From Oscillatoriales cyanobacterium (GTDB lineage Bacteria; Cyanobacteriota; Cyanobacteriia; Cyanobacteriales; Microcoleaceae): a stretch of DNA of 64,000 bases. Shown piece after piece: positions 16,220 to 24,502 of this stretch (positions are counted from its first letter, which is position 1; the number at the start of each line of letters is the position of its first letter). The notes beneath the pieces were generated by a model that saw nothing but the letters and a program-made list of their open reading frames with translations, was not told where the DNA came from and ran no database searches. Location of the stretch: assembly GCA_004292955.1 (NCBI GenBank), contig RDXX01000041.1, forward strand, positions 1-64,000. Direction: 5' to 3'. The translations under genes and the position numbers were made by a program.

Positions 16220-16804
16220 ATGCTTAAAAAATCTGCACTATTAGAGATAATTGCTGGTAAGAATCGCGGTTTGCTGGCGACTCCAAACGACAAACAGGCG
16301 ATTTTAAGTGCGATCGCCCAATTGGAAGATTATAACCCCACACCACGCCCTGTAGAAGCCCCAGAGCTTTTAGATGGCGATTGGCGGTTGTTGTACACCA
16401 GCAGTCGCGCCCTGCTGAATCTTGACGGTTTTCCGTTGTTGAAATTGGGTCAAATTTATCAATCCATCCGCGTCAAAGAATCCAAAATTTACAACATTGC
16501 CGAACTTTACGGCTTGCCTTACTTAGAAGGAATAGTCAGCGTAGCCGCCAGATTTGAGGCGACTTCGGAACGGCGAGTGCAGGTGAAGTTTGAGCGATCG
16601 ATTTTGGGTTTAAGCAGGTTAATCGGCTATGAATCTCCTGCTAAATATATCAATGAAATTGAGTCGGGAAAAAAATTCGCTGCTGTAGATTTTGGGTTAG
16701 ATACTCGCGAACAGCAGGGATGGCTAGATGTTACTTATTTGGATAGCGATTTGCGGATCGGGCGCGGTAATGAAGGGAGTGTCTTTGTGTTGACAAAAGA
16801 GTGA
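16220..16804 (+). CDS. PAP/fibrillin family protein
   Basis: A 194-residue member of the plastid-lipid-associated protein/fibrillin family, lipocalin-like proteins bound to thylakoid lipid or plastoglobule-like bodies in cyanobacteria and plastids. Family features are DGDWRLLYTSSRALLNLDGF (about 55-75), LGQIYQSIRVKESKIYN, and the C-terminal TYLDSDLRIGRGNEGSVFVL, a classic fibrillin ending. The length fits. The start codon directly abuts a heptamer array, so no Shine-Dalgarno sequence is present; translation may start by another route, or the repeat has replaced the native leader. Confidence 0.9.
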   Translation: MLKKSALLEIIAGKNRGLLATPNDKQAILSAIAQLEDYNPTPRPVEAPELLDGDWRLLYTSSRALLNLDGFPLLKLGQIYQSIRVKESKIYNIAELYGLPYLEGIVSVAARFEATSERRVQVKFERSILGLSRLIGYESPAKYINEIESGKKFAAVDFGLDTREQQGWLDVTYLDSDLRIGRGNEGSVFVLTKE

Positions 16805-16952
16805 TTTTGTGATGTTTGATTGAGTTCGATCGCTCTTAAGACTTCTCAAATTTTTAAGCAATTCTCGCTAGAATAGAAGCGTCAGGGGCATGAACACTTA
16901 GACATTTTCAGAATAAATCTATATAATCAAGTTAATTGAATTGAAAAAATGT

Positions 16953-17258
16953 ATGACAACAACAACTGTAGTAGACATCGGGACTTTAATTATCCGCGAT
17001 CGCAACCTTCGAGGCGGCCGTCCCATTATTGCTGAAACTGGTACTTCTGTCCGCCGCATCGCCGTTTTGTACAAGCAGGGTAATAGTGCGGAAGAAATTG
17101 CTAGGCTGATGACTCACTTATCGATCGCACAAGTTTATGCAGCTTTAACGTATTATCATGCTAATCGAGCAGAGATTGATACAGATTTAGCAGAGGAACA
17201 AGCAGCTTACGAACAGTTAGCAGAGTTACACTACAAAAACCTGAAGACAAATCCATGA
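16953..17258 (+). CDS. DUF433 family antitoxin-like protein
   Basis: A 101-residue DUF433 protein (start ATG 16953; an in-frame TTG four codons upstream is less likely). The helix-turn-helix-like core reads GRPIIAETGTSVRRIAVLYK then GNSAEEIARLMTHLSIAQVY, typical of the VapB45-type family. It overlaps the next gene by four bases (ATGA), the standard layout of a DUF433/DUF5615 toxin-antitoxin-like operon. Role as DNA-binding antitoxin and autoregulator is inferred from family and layout. Confidence 0.87.
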   Translation: MTTTTVVDIGTLIIRDRNLRGGRPIIAETGTSVRRIAVLYKQGNSAEEIARLMTHLSIAQVYAALTYYHANRAEIDTDLAEEQAAYEQLAELHYKNLKTNP

Positions 17259-17620
17259 GCATTATTCTACTGCTGCTAGACGAAGATGCTATGAATTCGG
17301 CTCTGCTTGATGCTCTACGCCTGCGGAGTGTTGATGTTATTTCTGTTGCAGAAATAGGAATGCTGTCTCGCAGGGATGAAGAAATTTTGTATTGGGCTAA
17401 TAAAAATCATCGAGTAACCTATAGCTTTAATACTAGGGATTTTTATCGATTGCATACTGATTTGAACACCCAAGGGGAAGAACATATGGGGATAATCTTG
17501 GGACAGCAGAATTATTCAGTTGGGGAACAATTGCGTCGCTTGGTAAAAATTATAGCTAGTAAATCCGCAGAGGAAATGTACAATCAAGTTGAGTTTTTAA
17601 GTGCTTGGGGTGAAGAATAA
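17255..17620 (+). CDS. DUF5615 family PIN-like protein (putative toxin)
   Basis: A 121-residue protein opening MSIILLLLDEDAMNSALLDAL and carrying NTRDFYRLH in the middle, as in the DUF5615 (Mut7-C/PIN-like) family. The N-terminal LDED and the TRDF segment supply the acidic residues expected of a PIN-type metal site. It is translationally coupled to the DUF433 gene by a 4-bp overlap. Probably the ribonuclease half of a type II toxin-antitoxin-like pair; activity is not proven by sequence. Confidence 0.85.
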   Translation: MSIILLLLDEDAMNSALLDALRLRSVDVISVAEIGMLSRRDEEILYWANKNHRVTYSFNTRDFYRLHTDLNTQGEEHMGIILGQQNYSVGEQLRRLVKIIASKSAEEMYNQVEFLSAWGEE

Positions 17621-17921
17621 GCGATCCCCTTAACTCATTCTCCTCAATTTATCTTTCTTTCATCCGCGTTTATCCGCGTTCATCTGCGGTTGAAAATCAA
17701 AAATGTATGACTTTTGCAAACAATTCAACACTTACTAAAATCCTCAAATCCACAGCCGATCGCAGCTTTAGATATGATAACCGTTAAAACTTAGCGTTAA
17801 GAATTGACAATTGACAATTATTGTGATATCTGCTTGAATTTTAATGGGAAAGGCGTTAGTACATTCCCGCCAAGAAACTTACTAACGCCCTTTCTGTACT
17901 CCTTACGAATACAACAAGATT
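17621..17921. repeat. Intergenic region with CATCCGCGTTTATCCGCG repeat
   Basis: 17660-17692 holds the direct-repeat motif CATCCGCGTTTATCCGCG / TTCATCTGCGGT, a dispersed element that also occurs at 20384-20424 and, inverted, at 42144-42215. The rest shows no gene. Confidence 0.7.
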
Positions 17922-18146
17922 ATGCCACAAAACGGTTATCAACAGGGATTATCGGCGAATCCTAGTGCGATCGCGTACCAAAAACGGCTTTACCCTTGGG
18001 CGATCGCCAAACTCATGCCAAATATGCAGCGGACTGATGTGGGCAGGTTTCGCAGGCGATCGGATGCTGACGGGCACTTGCTGTGTCTGCGTCAACTCAT
18101 GCCTCAAGCTTCGCTGCTGGTAGTCTTTGACTTGCAACCAGACTAA
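17922..18146 (+). CDS. Small hypothetical cyanobacterial protein
   Basis: A 74-residue protein starting MPQNGYQQGLSANPSAIAYQ and containing KRLYPWAIAKLMPNMQRTDVGRF-like basic sequence and RSDADGHLLCLRQLMPQ. It is basic, soluble, and resembles a small conserved cyanobacterial protein of unknown function that I recall but cannot name. A terminator-like structure follows, supporting an independent transcript. Confidence 0.7.
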   Translation: MPQNGYQQGLSANPSAIAYQKRLYPWAIAKLMPNMQRTDVGRFRRRSDADGHLLCLRQLMPQASLLVVFDLQPD

Positions 18147-18152
18147 CATTTG

Positions 18153-18196
18153 GGGCGATCGCGCGATCGCCCTCCCTCTAAAAATAGGGGCTTTTT
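18153..18196 (+). terminator. Perfect 20-bp palindrome and terminator-like hairpin
   Basis: 18153-18172 reads GGGCGATCGCGCGATCGCCC, a perfect 20-bp palindrome made of two overlapping HIP1 octamers. It is followed by CCCTCTAAAAATAGGGG and a run of six T (to about 18196), which looks like an intrinsic terminator for the small gene upstream. Confidence 0.6.
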
Positions 18197-18338
18197 TCGC
18201 GCGATCGCCCTCTAAAATTGGAAAGTTATGTGAGTTTGAGATTAAACTAAAAACTTTAAGCTAGGCTGCACAGGTTTTCATTGTTTAGCTAAAATCACAT
18301 AAGCTAGTATAAAACTATCCTTAATTTGTTGGTGAATT

Positions 18339-19007
18339 ATGACTGTCATAACTGCAAAATTCATCCTTCCTGAAGCGGGCAAAATTCCACAATGGCAAGC
18401 CGCAACATGGGAAGATTATGTTGCGGCTTGCGAAAATCCGTCTTTAGCGGAAGCCAAAATTTTTTTTCATGAAGGATATCTTTGGATCAATATGGGTAAT
18501 GAAGGGCCTCAGCACGCCAGATTTAACGATCTGTTTACTATCATATTTTTTGTGTGGTTTACCACCAAAGTAGGACAAACTTTTGATTCTCTCAGCGGTT
18601 GTGTAATTGAAAAATCTAAAGTGGGTTCAGGTGCGCCAGATAAAGTTTTATACATTGGCGGAGATTTCCCGCAGTGGCAAAAAGGGGAACCTCGACGCAT
18701 TAATCTCAATCAATGGCGAGTTCCCGATTTAGTTGCAGAGATTTCCGATACTACTTTGACGAGCGATTTAGATGAAAAAAAGCGCTTGTATGCTGCTTTA
18801 GGAATTCCTGAATATTGGGTAGTAGATATTAATGGCGTGAGAGTATTAGCATTTCGCTTGCAGGAGAATGGGAAGTATCAGGAATGCGAGTTTTCGGTAG
18901 CGCTTGAGGGATTGCCAATTGCTTTGCTTTCGGAGACTTTAAAGCTTTTGACTGAAGGAAATGGGACGGCGGCGATGTGGTTTGCTCAACAAATTGGGAA
19001 TTTGTAG
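18339..19007 (+). CDS. Uma2 family protein (DUF820, PD-(D/E)XK fold)
   Basis: A 222-residue Uma2-family protein, a nuclease-fold group greatly expanded in cyanobacteria. The restriction-endonuclease-like core shows the sequence ending PDLVAEISDTTLTSDLDEK (about 129-147) and then LYAALGIPEYWVVDINGVRVLAF, the family's most typical block. The acidic residues of the PD-(D/E)XK site are in place. Biological role is unsettled for the family. Single gene without obvious operon partners. Confidence 0.88.
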   Translation: MTVITAKFILPEAGKIPQWQAATWEDYVAACENPSLAEAKIFFHEGYLWINMGNEGPQHARFNDLFTIIFFVWFTTKVGQTFDSLSGCVIEKSKVGSGAPDKVLYIGGDFPQWQKGEPRRINLNQWRVPDLVAEISDTTLTSDLDEKKRLYAALGIPEYWVVDINGVRVLAFRLQENGKYQECEFSVALEGLPIALLSETLKLLTEGNGTAAMWFAQQIGNL

Positions 19008-19298
19008 AGAGGTTGACGAAAAATGCCATCGCCCGCAGCTCACCATACTTTTTTCAAGCTCGACTTTAGGGCGGGCACAATTTATGAATATTTTGATATT
19101 TGTGCTAAGGTAAGTAAGTAGGCGGGATTCAACAGAGCTATGTAAAAATATGTAAACAGGGCTAATTTAGCCACGCTTAGGGCATTTGGATACTTGACAA
19201 TCGTTTACATAATTGCGTTTTACAGCGCCTACATAGTTAATCTAAAAAATATGTCACGATCGTGCAGTAACCTTTCTATTAATTAAAGGAGCAAGTCA

Positions 19299-19568
19299 AT
19301 GAATATTGTCTTAAAGCCGGAATACGAAGAGTTTATTCGATCGCAAATTCAAACCGGAAAATATGGCAGCGTTGAAGAATTAATTGGAGAAGCGATCTTA
19401 CTTTTAAAACAACGAGAACAACGCATCGAAGAGCTGCGCCAGAAAATAGAAGTTGGAACTGCACAAATTGCTGAGGGAAAAGTGACAGACGGAGAACTTG
19501 TATTTGCCAGACTTCAAGAAAATATCGATAAAATGCAACAGTCAGGAGTGTCAGTAACCCTGCCCTAA
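19299..19568 (+). CDS. parD: ParD-type antitoxin, C-terminus probably altered
   Basis: An 89-residue ribbon-helix-helix antitoxin: MNIVLKPEYEEFIRSQIQTG then YGSVEELIGEAILLLKQREQR, followed by a helical toxin-binding part ending ELVFARLQENIDKMQQ. The last residues (SGVSVTLP) appear to be encoded by inserted DNA, because the partner parE starts 437 bp further on instead of directly after. AGGAGC lies just upstream of the ATG. Expected role: neutralise ParE and repress the operon. Confidence 0.85.
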   Translation: MNIVLKPEYEEFIRSQIQTGKYGSVEELIGEAILLLKQREQRIEELRQKIEVGTAQIAEGKVTDGELVFARLQENIDKMQQSGVSVTLP

Positions 19569-19995
19569 AGGGACGCTCGCTTGTAAGAGCAATCAAGCAA
19601 TCTGTGCCGATCGGCTATCGTCTTAACTGACTAGCATTATTTAAGTCATGACACTCCTTGAATGCGACGCTAGTTGTCCGGTATCTATACCTGATGAAGT
19701 ATTAACATTGATGCCTCAAAACAAAACTCCTAAAGCAGAGATTGCATCAGGGGTTTTTTATTTGTACGGGCGATCTGAAGTGGGCGATCGACGTAACCTC
19801 GTTGTTTCAGCTCTTTGTGTAAAATAAGTAGTAGCGATATCGCTACAAACCATTGTATTCTCTTTCCCTTTCCCGCATACTAATAACTGAACAGAGGTCG
19901 CTAGATAAAAAACCTCTATCGGGGTTATGTCTATTCCAAAGTATACAAATACCTACTTCAACGGATTTTGGACGTTAAACAACTGTCTAGTCACA
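19545..19995. mobile_element. Probable insertion between parD and parE (non-autonomous IS remnant)
   Basis: The sequence from about 19545 (GTCAGTAACCCTGCCCTAAA) to about 19995 (ACAACTGTCTAGTCAC) separates two genes that are normally adjacent. It has no protein-coding frame. It contains small palindromes (CCCTAAAGGG) and a terminator-like structure: CCTGATG at 19690-19696 pairs with CATCAGG at 19745-19751, followed by six T. Both ends look to me like IS200/IS605-type element ends, so this may be a transposase-less derivative; that is inference. Confidence 0.5.
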
Positions 19996-20005
19996 AGGAA
20001 AGCTA

Positions 20006-20311
20006 ATGAACAGTTATACATTTTCCGATGAATCTGTCCGAGATTTGAATGAGATTTGCGATTATATTAGTCGAAATAATCCTAGGACAGCCAGCGAGCT
20101 TTTTGATGTGATTCGTCAAAAATGTAAACTTGTCGCTGAATTTCCCAATATGGGCAAACGCTATCACAGTTTAGCCCCCAACTTGCGCGGATTTATTGTT
20201 AGGGATTATTTGATTTTTTACTACCCCAGAGCGGACGGGATTAATATTGCTCGCGTGCTGCGGGGCGATCGAGACTTGGAATTATTGTTTTCAGAATTAG
20301 GGGAAGATTAA
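20006..20311 (+). CDS. parE: ParE/RelE-type toxin
   Basis: A 101-residue RelE/ParE-superfamily protein with the family pattern: SVRDLNEICDYISRNNPRTA, FPNMGKRYHSLAPNLRGFIV, then YLIFYYP and INIARVLRGDRDLE near the end. ParE toxins act on DNA gyrase and RelE toxins on mRNA at the ribosome; which applies cannot be read here. Partner of the antitoxin at 19299, though now separated by inserted DNA. Confidence 0.88.
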   Translation: MNSYTFSDESVRDLNEICDYISRNNPRTASELFDVIRQKCKLVAEFPNMGKRYHSLAPNLRGFIVRDYLIFYYPRADGINIARVLRGDRDLELLFSELGED

Positions 20312-20483
20312 TTAGCATTGGATCGCTCGTAAAGGGCGATCGCACTCATCGCACTCTCCTCCAAAAACGCGATCGCCCTAATTTATCTGCGTTTATCTCC
20401 GTCCATCTGCCGACATCTGCGGTCAAAAAAATATCGATACCCCTTACAATCACAAACAATCTAAAATATAAAATCATAAAAAA
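20312..20483. repeat. Short intergenic repeat
   Basis: 20384-20424 repeats the CTGCGTTTATCTCCGTCCATCTGC motif family seen at 17660 and 42144. No gene. Confidence 0.6.
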
Positions 20484-21299
20484 ATGCTGCGACTCTCCCA
20501 AACCCAACTCAAAATTCTCGAAGAATGCCCCCGCAAATTCCAGCATAGCTACCTAGAACTACTCGCAAGCACCGCCTCCCCTGAACACAAAGAAAAACTC
20601 ACATGGGGTAGCCACTTTCACCTTTTGATGCAGCAGCGAGAACTAGGATTGTCGATTGAATCCATCACCCAACAAGACCCAGAATTAGGACGATGTGTGG
20701 CAGCATTTATCAACGCCGCCCCCGAACTTTTTGCGAATTCAGAAAATAGCGACCAAATTTTCCGCCAAGCCGAGCACCCCCGCATCTTGATTTTTCAAGA
20801 CTACCTATTCACCGTTATCTATGATTTGCTAATAGCCGAACCAAACGCTGCCCAAATTCTCGACTGGAAAACCTATCCCCGCCCTCAAAAATCAAAATGG
20901 ATAGCCGAAAGTTGGCAAACCCGACTCTATTTATACGTTCTAGTAGAAACCAGTGACTATTCCCCGGAACAAGTTTCAATGACATACTGGTTCGTACAAT
21001 TGCAAGGAGAAGAACCGCCGCAAAAACTCACATTTTCCTACAATCAAATAGAACACGATCGCACAAAACAAGATTTAATCCAAATATTGCAGCAGCTAAC
21101 CGACTGGCGACAGCGCTATACCGAAGGTGGCGAATTCTTCCCCCAAGTACAAATTAGTTCCAATCTTTGCGATTCCTGTCAATTCGCCACTCGCTGCAAC
21201 CGCACCCAAAATTCCAAAGCTTCCTCATCAAATCTTCCAGCAGAAACTCCCACAAATTGGTTGCCAAATCTTGCTATAATCGAGGAGATATCTATATAA
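20484..21299 (+). CDS. PD-(D/E)XK nuclease family protein (Cas4/AddB-like)
   Basis: A 271-residue protein of the RecB/Cas4/AddB-type nuclease superfamily. It opens with LSQTQLKILEECPRKFQHSYLE; the early LSxTxLxxxExCPRKF pattern with one Cys is typical. The nuclease core has AQILDWKTYPRP (Asp, then the WKT lysine) near residue 130 and a C-terminal cluster CDSCQFATRCNR (about 232-243), completing a 4-Cys iron-sulfur-type site with the N-terminal Cys. It is followed by recJ 123 bp downstream, so a joint role in DNA end processing is likely (inference). Confidence 0.85.
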   Translation: MLRLSQTQLKILEECPRKFQHSYLELLASTASPEHKEKLTWGSHFHLLMQQRELGLSIESITQQDPELGRCVAAFINAAPELFANSENSDQIFRQAEHPRILIFQDYLFTVIYDLLIAEPNAAQILDWKTYPRPQKSKWIAESWQTRLYLYVLVETSDYSPEQVSMTYWFVQLQGEEPPQKLTFSYNQIEHDRTKQDLIQILQQLTDWRQRYTEGGEFFPQVQISSNLCDSCQFATRCNRTQNSKASSSNLPAETPTNWLPNLAIIEEISI

Positions 21300-21422
21300 T
21301 ATAACCTTTGACTATCCAAACTCTTTGGACTATCGCTGGGTGGGGGCGGGTTTATAGATATTGTCGATTTGAATTAAAGATTTTTGGTGAACCCGCCCCT
21401 ACTTTAATTAATGAATTAACCT

Positions 21423-23996
21423 ATGACACAACTACTTCAACAATGGCAAAGTCAACCCTTACCTCAACCCCCAGACTGGCTGATTCAAGCTGTCAGAAAT
21501 CACGCGCCAGAATTACCCGGAAACTATGCCGCTGCACTTCTCTATTATAGAGGAATTCAAAACCCGGAAGAAATACCAGGTTTCCTGAATCCCAAACTTT
21601 ACCAACCAGCAAGTCCGTTTGAATTCGGACTAGAAATGAACTGGGCGATAGAAAGAATTCAGAAAGCAAGAAACAGCGCCGAAAAAGTTGCAATTTGGGG
21701 AGATTTCGACGCGGACGGCATTACCTCAACTTCGGTACTTTGGGACGGATTGGGAGAGTTTTTTGTTCAAAATGACCAACTAACTTATTACATTCCCAAC
21801 CGATTAACAGAATCTCACGGTCTTAATATTCCCGGAATAAACAATTTACATAAATCTGGAATTAGCTTAATTATTACCTGCGATACTGGCAGCACAAATA
21901 TCGCGGAAATCGAATATGCTACCAGCTTAAATATTGATACAATTATCACCGATCACCATACATTACCGGACGATCGCCCTCCAGCGACGGCAATCATCAA
22001 TCCCCGGTACTTTTCGCCCAACCACCAACTGTTTAACCTGTCCGGCGTTGCGGTAGCTTACAAATTAATCGAAGCACTATACCACACATTGCCGGATATT
22101 CCGCAACGACCGCTGACCGATTTATTGGAGTTAGTGGCGATCGGCTTAATTGCCGATTTAGTCCAACTTACAGGAGATTGTCGCTACCTAGCACAACTCG
22201 GCATCGCACAACTGCAAAAACAAATCACAAATCCCACCCGTCCGGGAGTTGCAAAATTGCTCGAACTGTGCAAACGAGCGGGCGATCGCCCAACCGACAT
22301 TTCCTTCGGCCTCGGCCCCCGAATCAACGCCGTCAGTCGCATTCAAGGATCCGCCAGCTTCTGCGTAGAACTCCTCACCAGCCGGGACAAAAAACGCTGC
22401 GAAGAACTAGCAAATCTAACCGAAATTGCCAACACCAGACGCAAATCTTTGCAAAAAGATGTGGCCAAAGATGCCGCCGAAAAACTAGCCAAACTAGACT
22501 TGTCAACCACCAGCGTCATCGTCCTCAGTGACCCACAATGGCCCGTAGGAGTATTAGGATTAGTGGCGGGACAAATCGCCCAAGAATACGGCCGCCCGGT
22601 AATTTTATTCTGCACGGAAGGAAGCGAAGAAATCAAAGAAACTATTCCAGAAACTAAATTTATAGATTCTTTTGACTCGGATTCCGAAACACTTTATCAA
22701 TCTAAAATCCAAAATCCAAAATCTAAAATTGCCCGCGGTTCTGCCCGTTCCGCCAATCAAATCGACCTTTACCAATTAGTCAAAGACCAAGCGCATTTAT
22801 TGGATAGATTCGGCGGTCATCCCTTTGCGGCTGGCTTGAGTCTCCCAGTTGAAAATATCCCGCTATTTACGGATGCTATAAATCAGCAACTGCGACAGCA
22901 ATACAGCACGGATAGTTTGACATCGGCACCAGTTGTAGCGGACTTAAAAATTACTGTCGCGGAATTAGGCAAACAGTTATTTCAAGAACTGAAATTGCTT
23001 GAACCCTGCGGCATGGGCAATCCCGCACCAAAATTGCTGATTGAAAATTGCTGGTTTAAGAATATCTACAATAGAAATATTAAAGATTCACAGGGAAAAG
23101 AAGTAAAGTATATCAAAACTTCTTTTGAAATTTGGGATGAATCTAGTCATGCAGGATTTCCCGGCATTTGGTGGGGACATTACCGAGATGAAGTTCCCGA
23201 AGGGCGGTGCGATGCGACTGTCGAACTCGATTTCAATACTTATACGTCGAACTATGAAGTGCGGTTGATAGCAGTGCGGGAACGCACGGATGACAAACAA
23301 GTTAGTTCGCAGACTAAAATTGATTGGATATTGGACTGGCGCAAGATAAATAATAATAATGAAGAGTTGCTAGCAGTTATTAGCACACACTTGGAATCGG
23401 AAAGGCTGCCAGAAAATCTAGCGGACAATTCAGCAATGCTCGATCGCGAAAACTCGATTATCCTCAAAGAATGCCCCGCAAGCTGGGACGAATTGCGCGT
23501 CTGGTTTCGGCAAGCACAGCACACTCAGAAAAAACTCGCGATCGCCTATACTTTACCCCCATTGCTACCGCCGCAGCAAATCTGCCAACAGCTAATCGGC
23601 ATCGCCAAATACCTCAGCCGCACCAACAAACCCGTCACCAGACAGCAACTAAGCCAAAAACTCGGCATCAGCGACACCTCGCTGCAACTTGGATTCACAA
23701 CGTTAAAACATCTGGGTTTCAAAGTCAATTATCGCGATCGGGCTTTTCACATCACCAGACAACCCGAAGCCAGAGAAATCGGAGATCATACCTCCAAACC
23801 CTTATTCTCTAGCCCCTCAACTCAATTCTTAGTGCCAAATTCCCCCATCGCCGCCCGTTATGCAGCGCAATTCCTAGCAGCAGTCTGGGAAGAACAATTC
23901 CGGCGAAAATATTTCTGTGAAGTACCTCTTTCTACCATTGTGTCGATCGCCCGAGAGACCATTTTCCAAGAAGATTATACAGACACTCTCTTCTAA
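21423..23996 (+). CDS. recJ: Single-stranded-DNA-specific exonuclease RecJ
   Basis: An 857-residue RecJ, a 5'-3' single-strand exonuclease of recombination and mismatch repair. The DHH phosphoesterase motifs are intact: AIWGDFDADGITSTS (about 95-109), TDHHTLPDD (about 177-185), and the DHHA1 motif RFGGHPFAAGLSLP (about 461-474). The C-terminal part beyond 600 is a cyanobacteria-style extension with a winged-helix-like segment (SQKLGISDTSLQLGF). Codons 427-436 (22701-22730) translate four tandem TCTAAAA/TCCAAAA heptamers, giving SKIQNPKSKI, an in-frame repeat insertion between the catalytic and DHHA1 domains. The reading frame survives. ATG 21423 is the first start. Confidence 0.95.
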   Translation: MTQLLQQWQSQPLPQPPDWLIQAVRNHAPELPGNYAAALLYYRGIQNPEEIPGFLNPKLYQPASPFEFGLEMNWAIERIQKARNSAEKVAIWGDFDADGITSTSVLWDGLGEFFVQNDQLTYYIPNRLTESHGLNIPGINNLHKSGISLIITCDTGSTNIAEIEYATSLNIDTIITDHHTLPDDRPPATAIINPRYFSPNHQLFNLSGVAVAYKLIEALYHTLPDIPQRPLTDLLELVAIGLIADLVQLTGDCRYLAQLGIAQLQKQITNPTRPGVAKLLELCKRAGDRPTDISFGLGPRINAVSRIQGSASFCVELLTSRDKKRCEELANLTEIANTRRKSLQKDVAKDAAEKLAKLDLSTTSVIVLSDPQWPVGVLGLVAGQIAQEYGRPVILFCTEGSEEIKETIPETKFIDSFDSDSETLYQSKIQNPKSKIARGSARSANQIDLYQLVKDQAHLLDRFGGHPFAAGLSLPVENIPLFTDAINQQLRQQYSTDSLTSAPVVADLKITVAELGKQLFQELKLLEPCGMGNPAPKLLIENCWFKNIYNRNIKDSQGKEVKYIKTSFEIWDESSHAGFPGIWWGHYRDEVPEGRCDATVELDFNTYTSNYEVRLIAVRERTDDKQVSSQTKIDWILDWRKINNNNEELLAVISTHLESERLPENLADNSAMLDRENSIILKECPASWDELRVWFRQAQHTQKKLAIAYTLPPLLPPQQICQQLIGIAKYLSRTNKPVTRQQLSQKLGISDTSLQLGFTTLKHLGFKVNYRDRAFHITRQPEAREIGDHTSKPLFSSPSTQFLVPNSPIAARYAAQFLAAVWEEQFRRKYFCEVPLSTIVSIARETIFQEDYTDTLF

Positions 23997-23999
23997 TTG

Positions 24000-24502
24000 A
24001 GACCTTGCACTTTTTTCCGTAACAGGCAAGATGCCTGTTCCACTCACCTGATAACTTTTAGTGTGGGGCCAGCACGCAAAATCTTAGATAGGAAATGTTT
24101 CCAAGCTTTACTCAATTTAAATTGTATATCTCAATCGTCTCCCCCCTCTCCCCCTCTCCCATTCTCCCCATTCTCCCCATTCTCCCCCTCTCCCCATTCT
24201 CCCCCTCTCCCCGTCTCCCATTCTCCCCCTCTCCCCATTCTCCCCGTCTCCCCCTCTCCCCCTCTCCCCATTCTCCCCATTCTCCCCCTCTCCCTCCCAG
24301 GGCTGATTCCTGACGTGGAGGCCACATCTCAGTTTTAAGAAATATCTTAGTTCTGAATCGATGCCGGTAAAATAAGGCATAGGGCAATGGCAGTTATCCG
24401 TTGCGAGTCACGTCCAAAACTCAAAACCCATAACTTACCACCCCAAACCCAAAACTCCCCCACCGCTTTCACTCGATCGCACATCTCCAATATAAAACCC
24501 CT
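24000..24502. repeat. CTCCCC/CATTCTCCCC pyrimidine tract and palindromic repeat
   Basis: 24138-24298 is about 160 bp of almost pure pyrimidine on the plus strand (CTCTCCCCATTCTCCCC units). 24022-24044 is a GGCAAGATGCCTGTTCCAC repeat. Frames across the tract translate only to low-complexity Gly/Glu/Arg or Ser/Pro sequence and are not genes. The last 130 bp before 24503 should contain the phosphatase promoter. Confidence 0.85.

Noticed and set aside
24112-24387. Open frames rich in Gly/Glu/Arg on the minus strand and Ser/Pro on the plus strand
   Set aside because: All are low-complexity translations of the CTCCCC tract in several frames at once.
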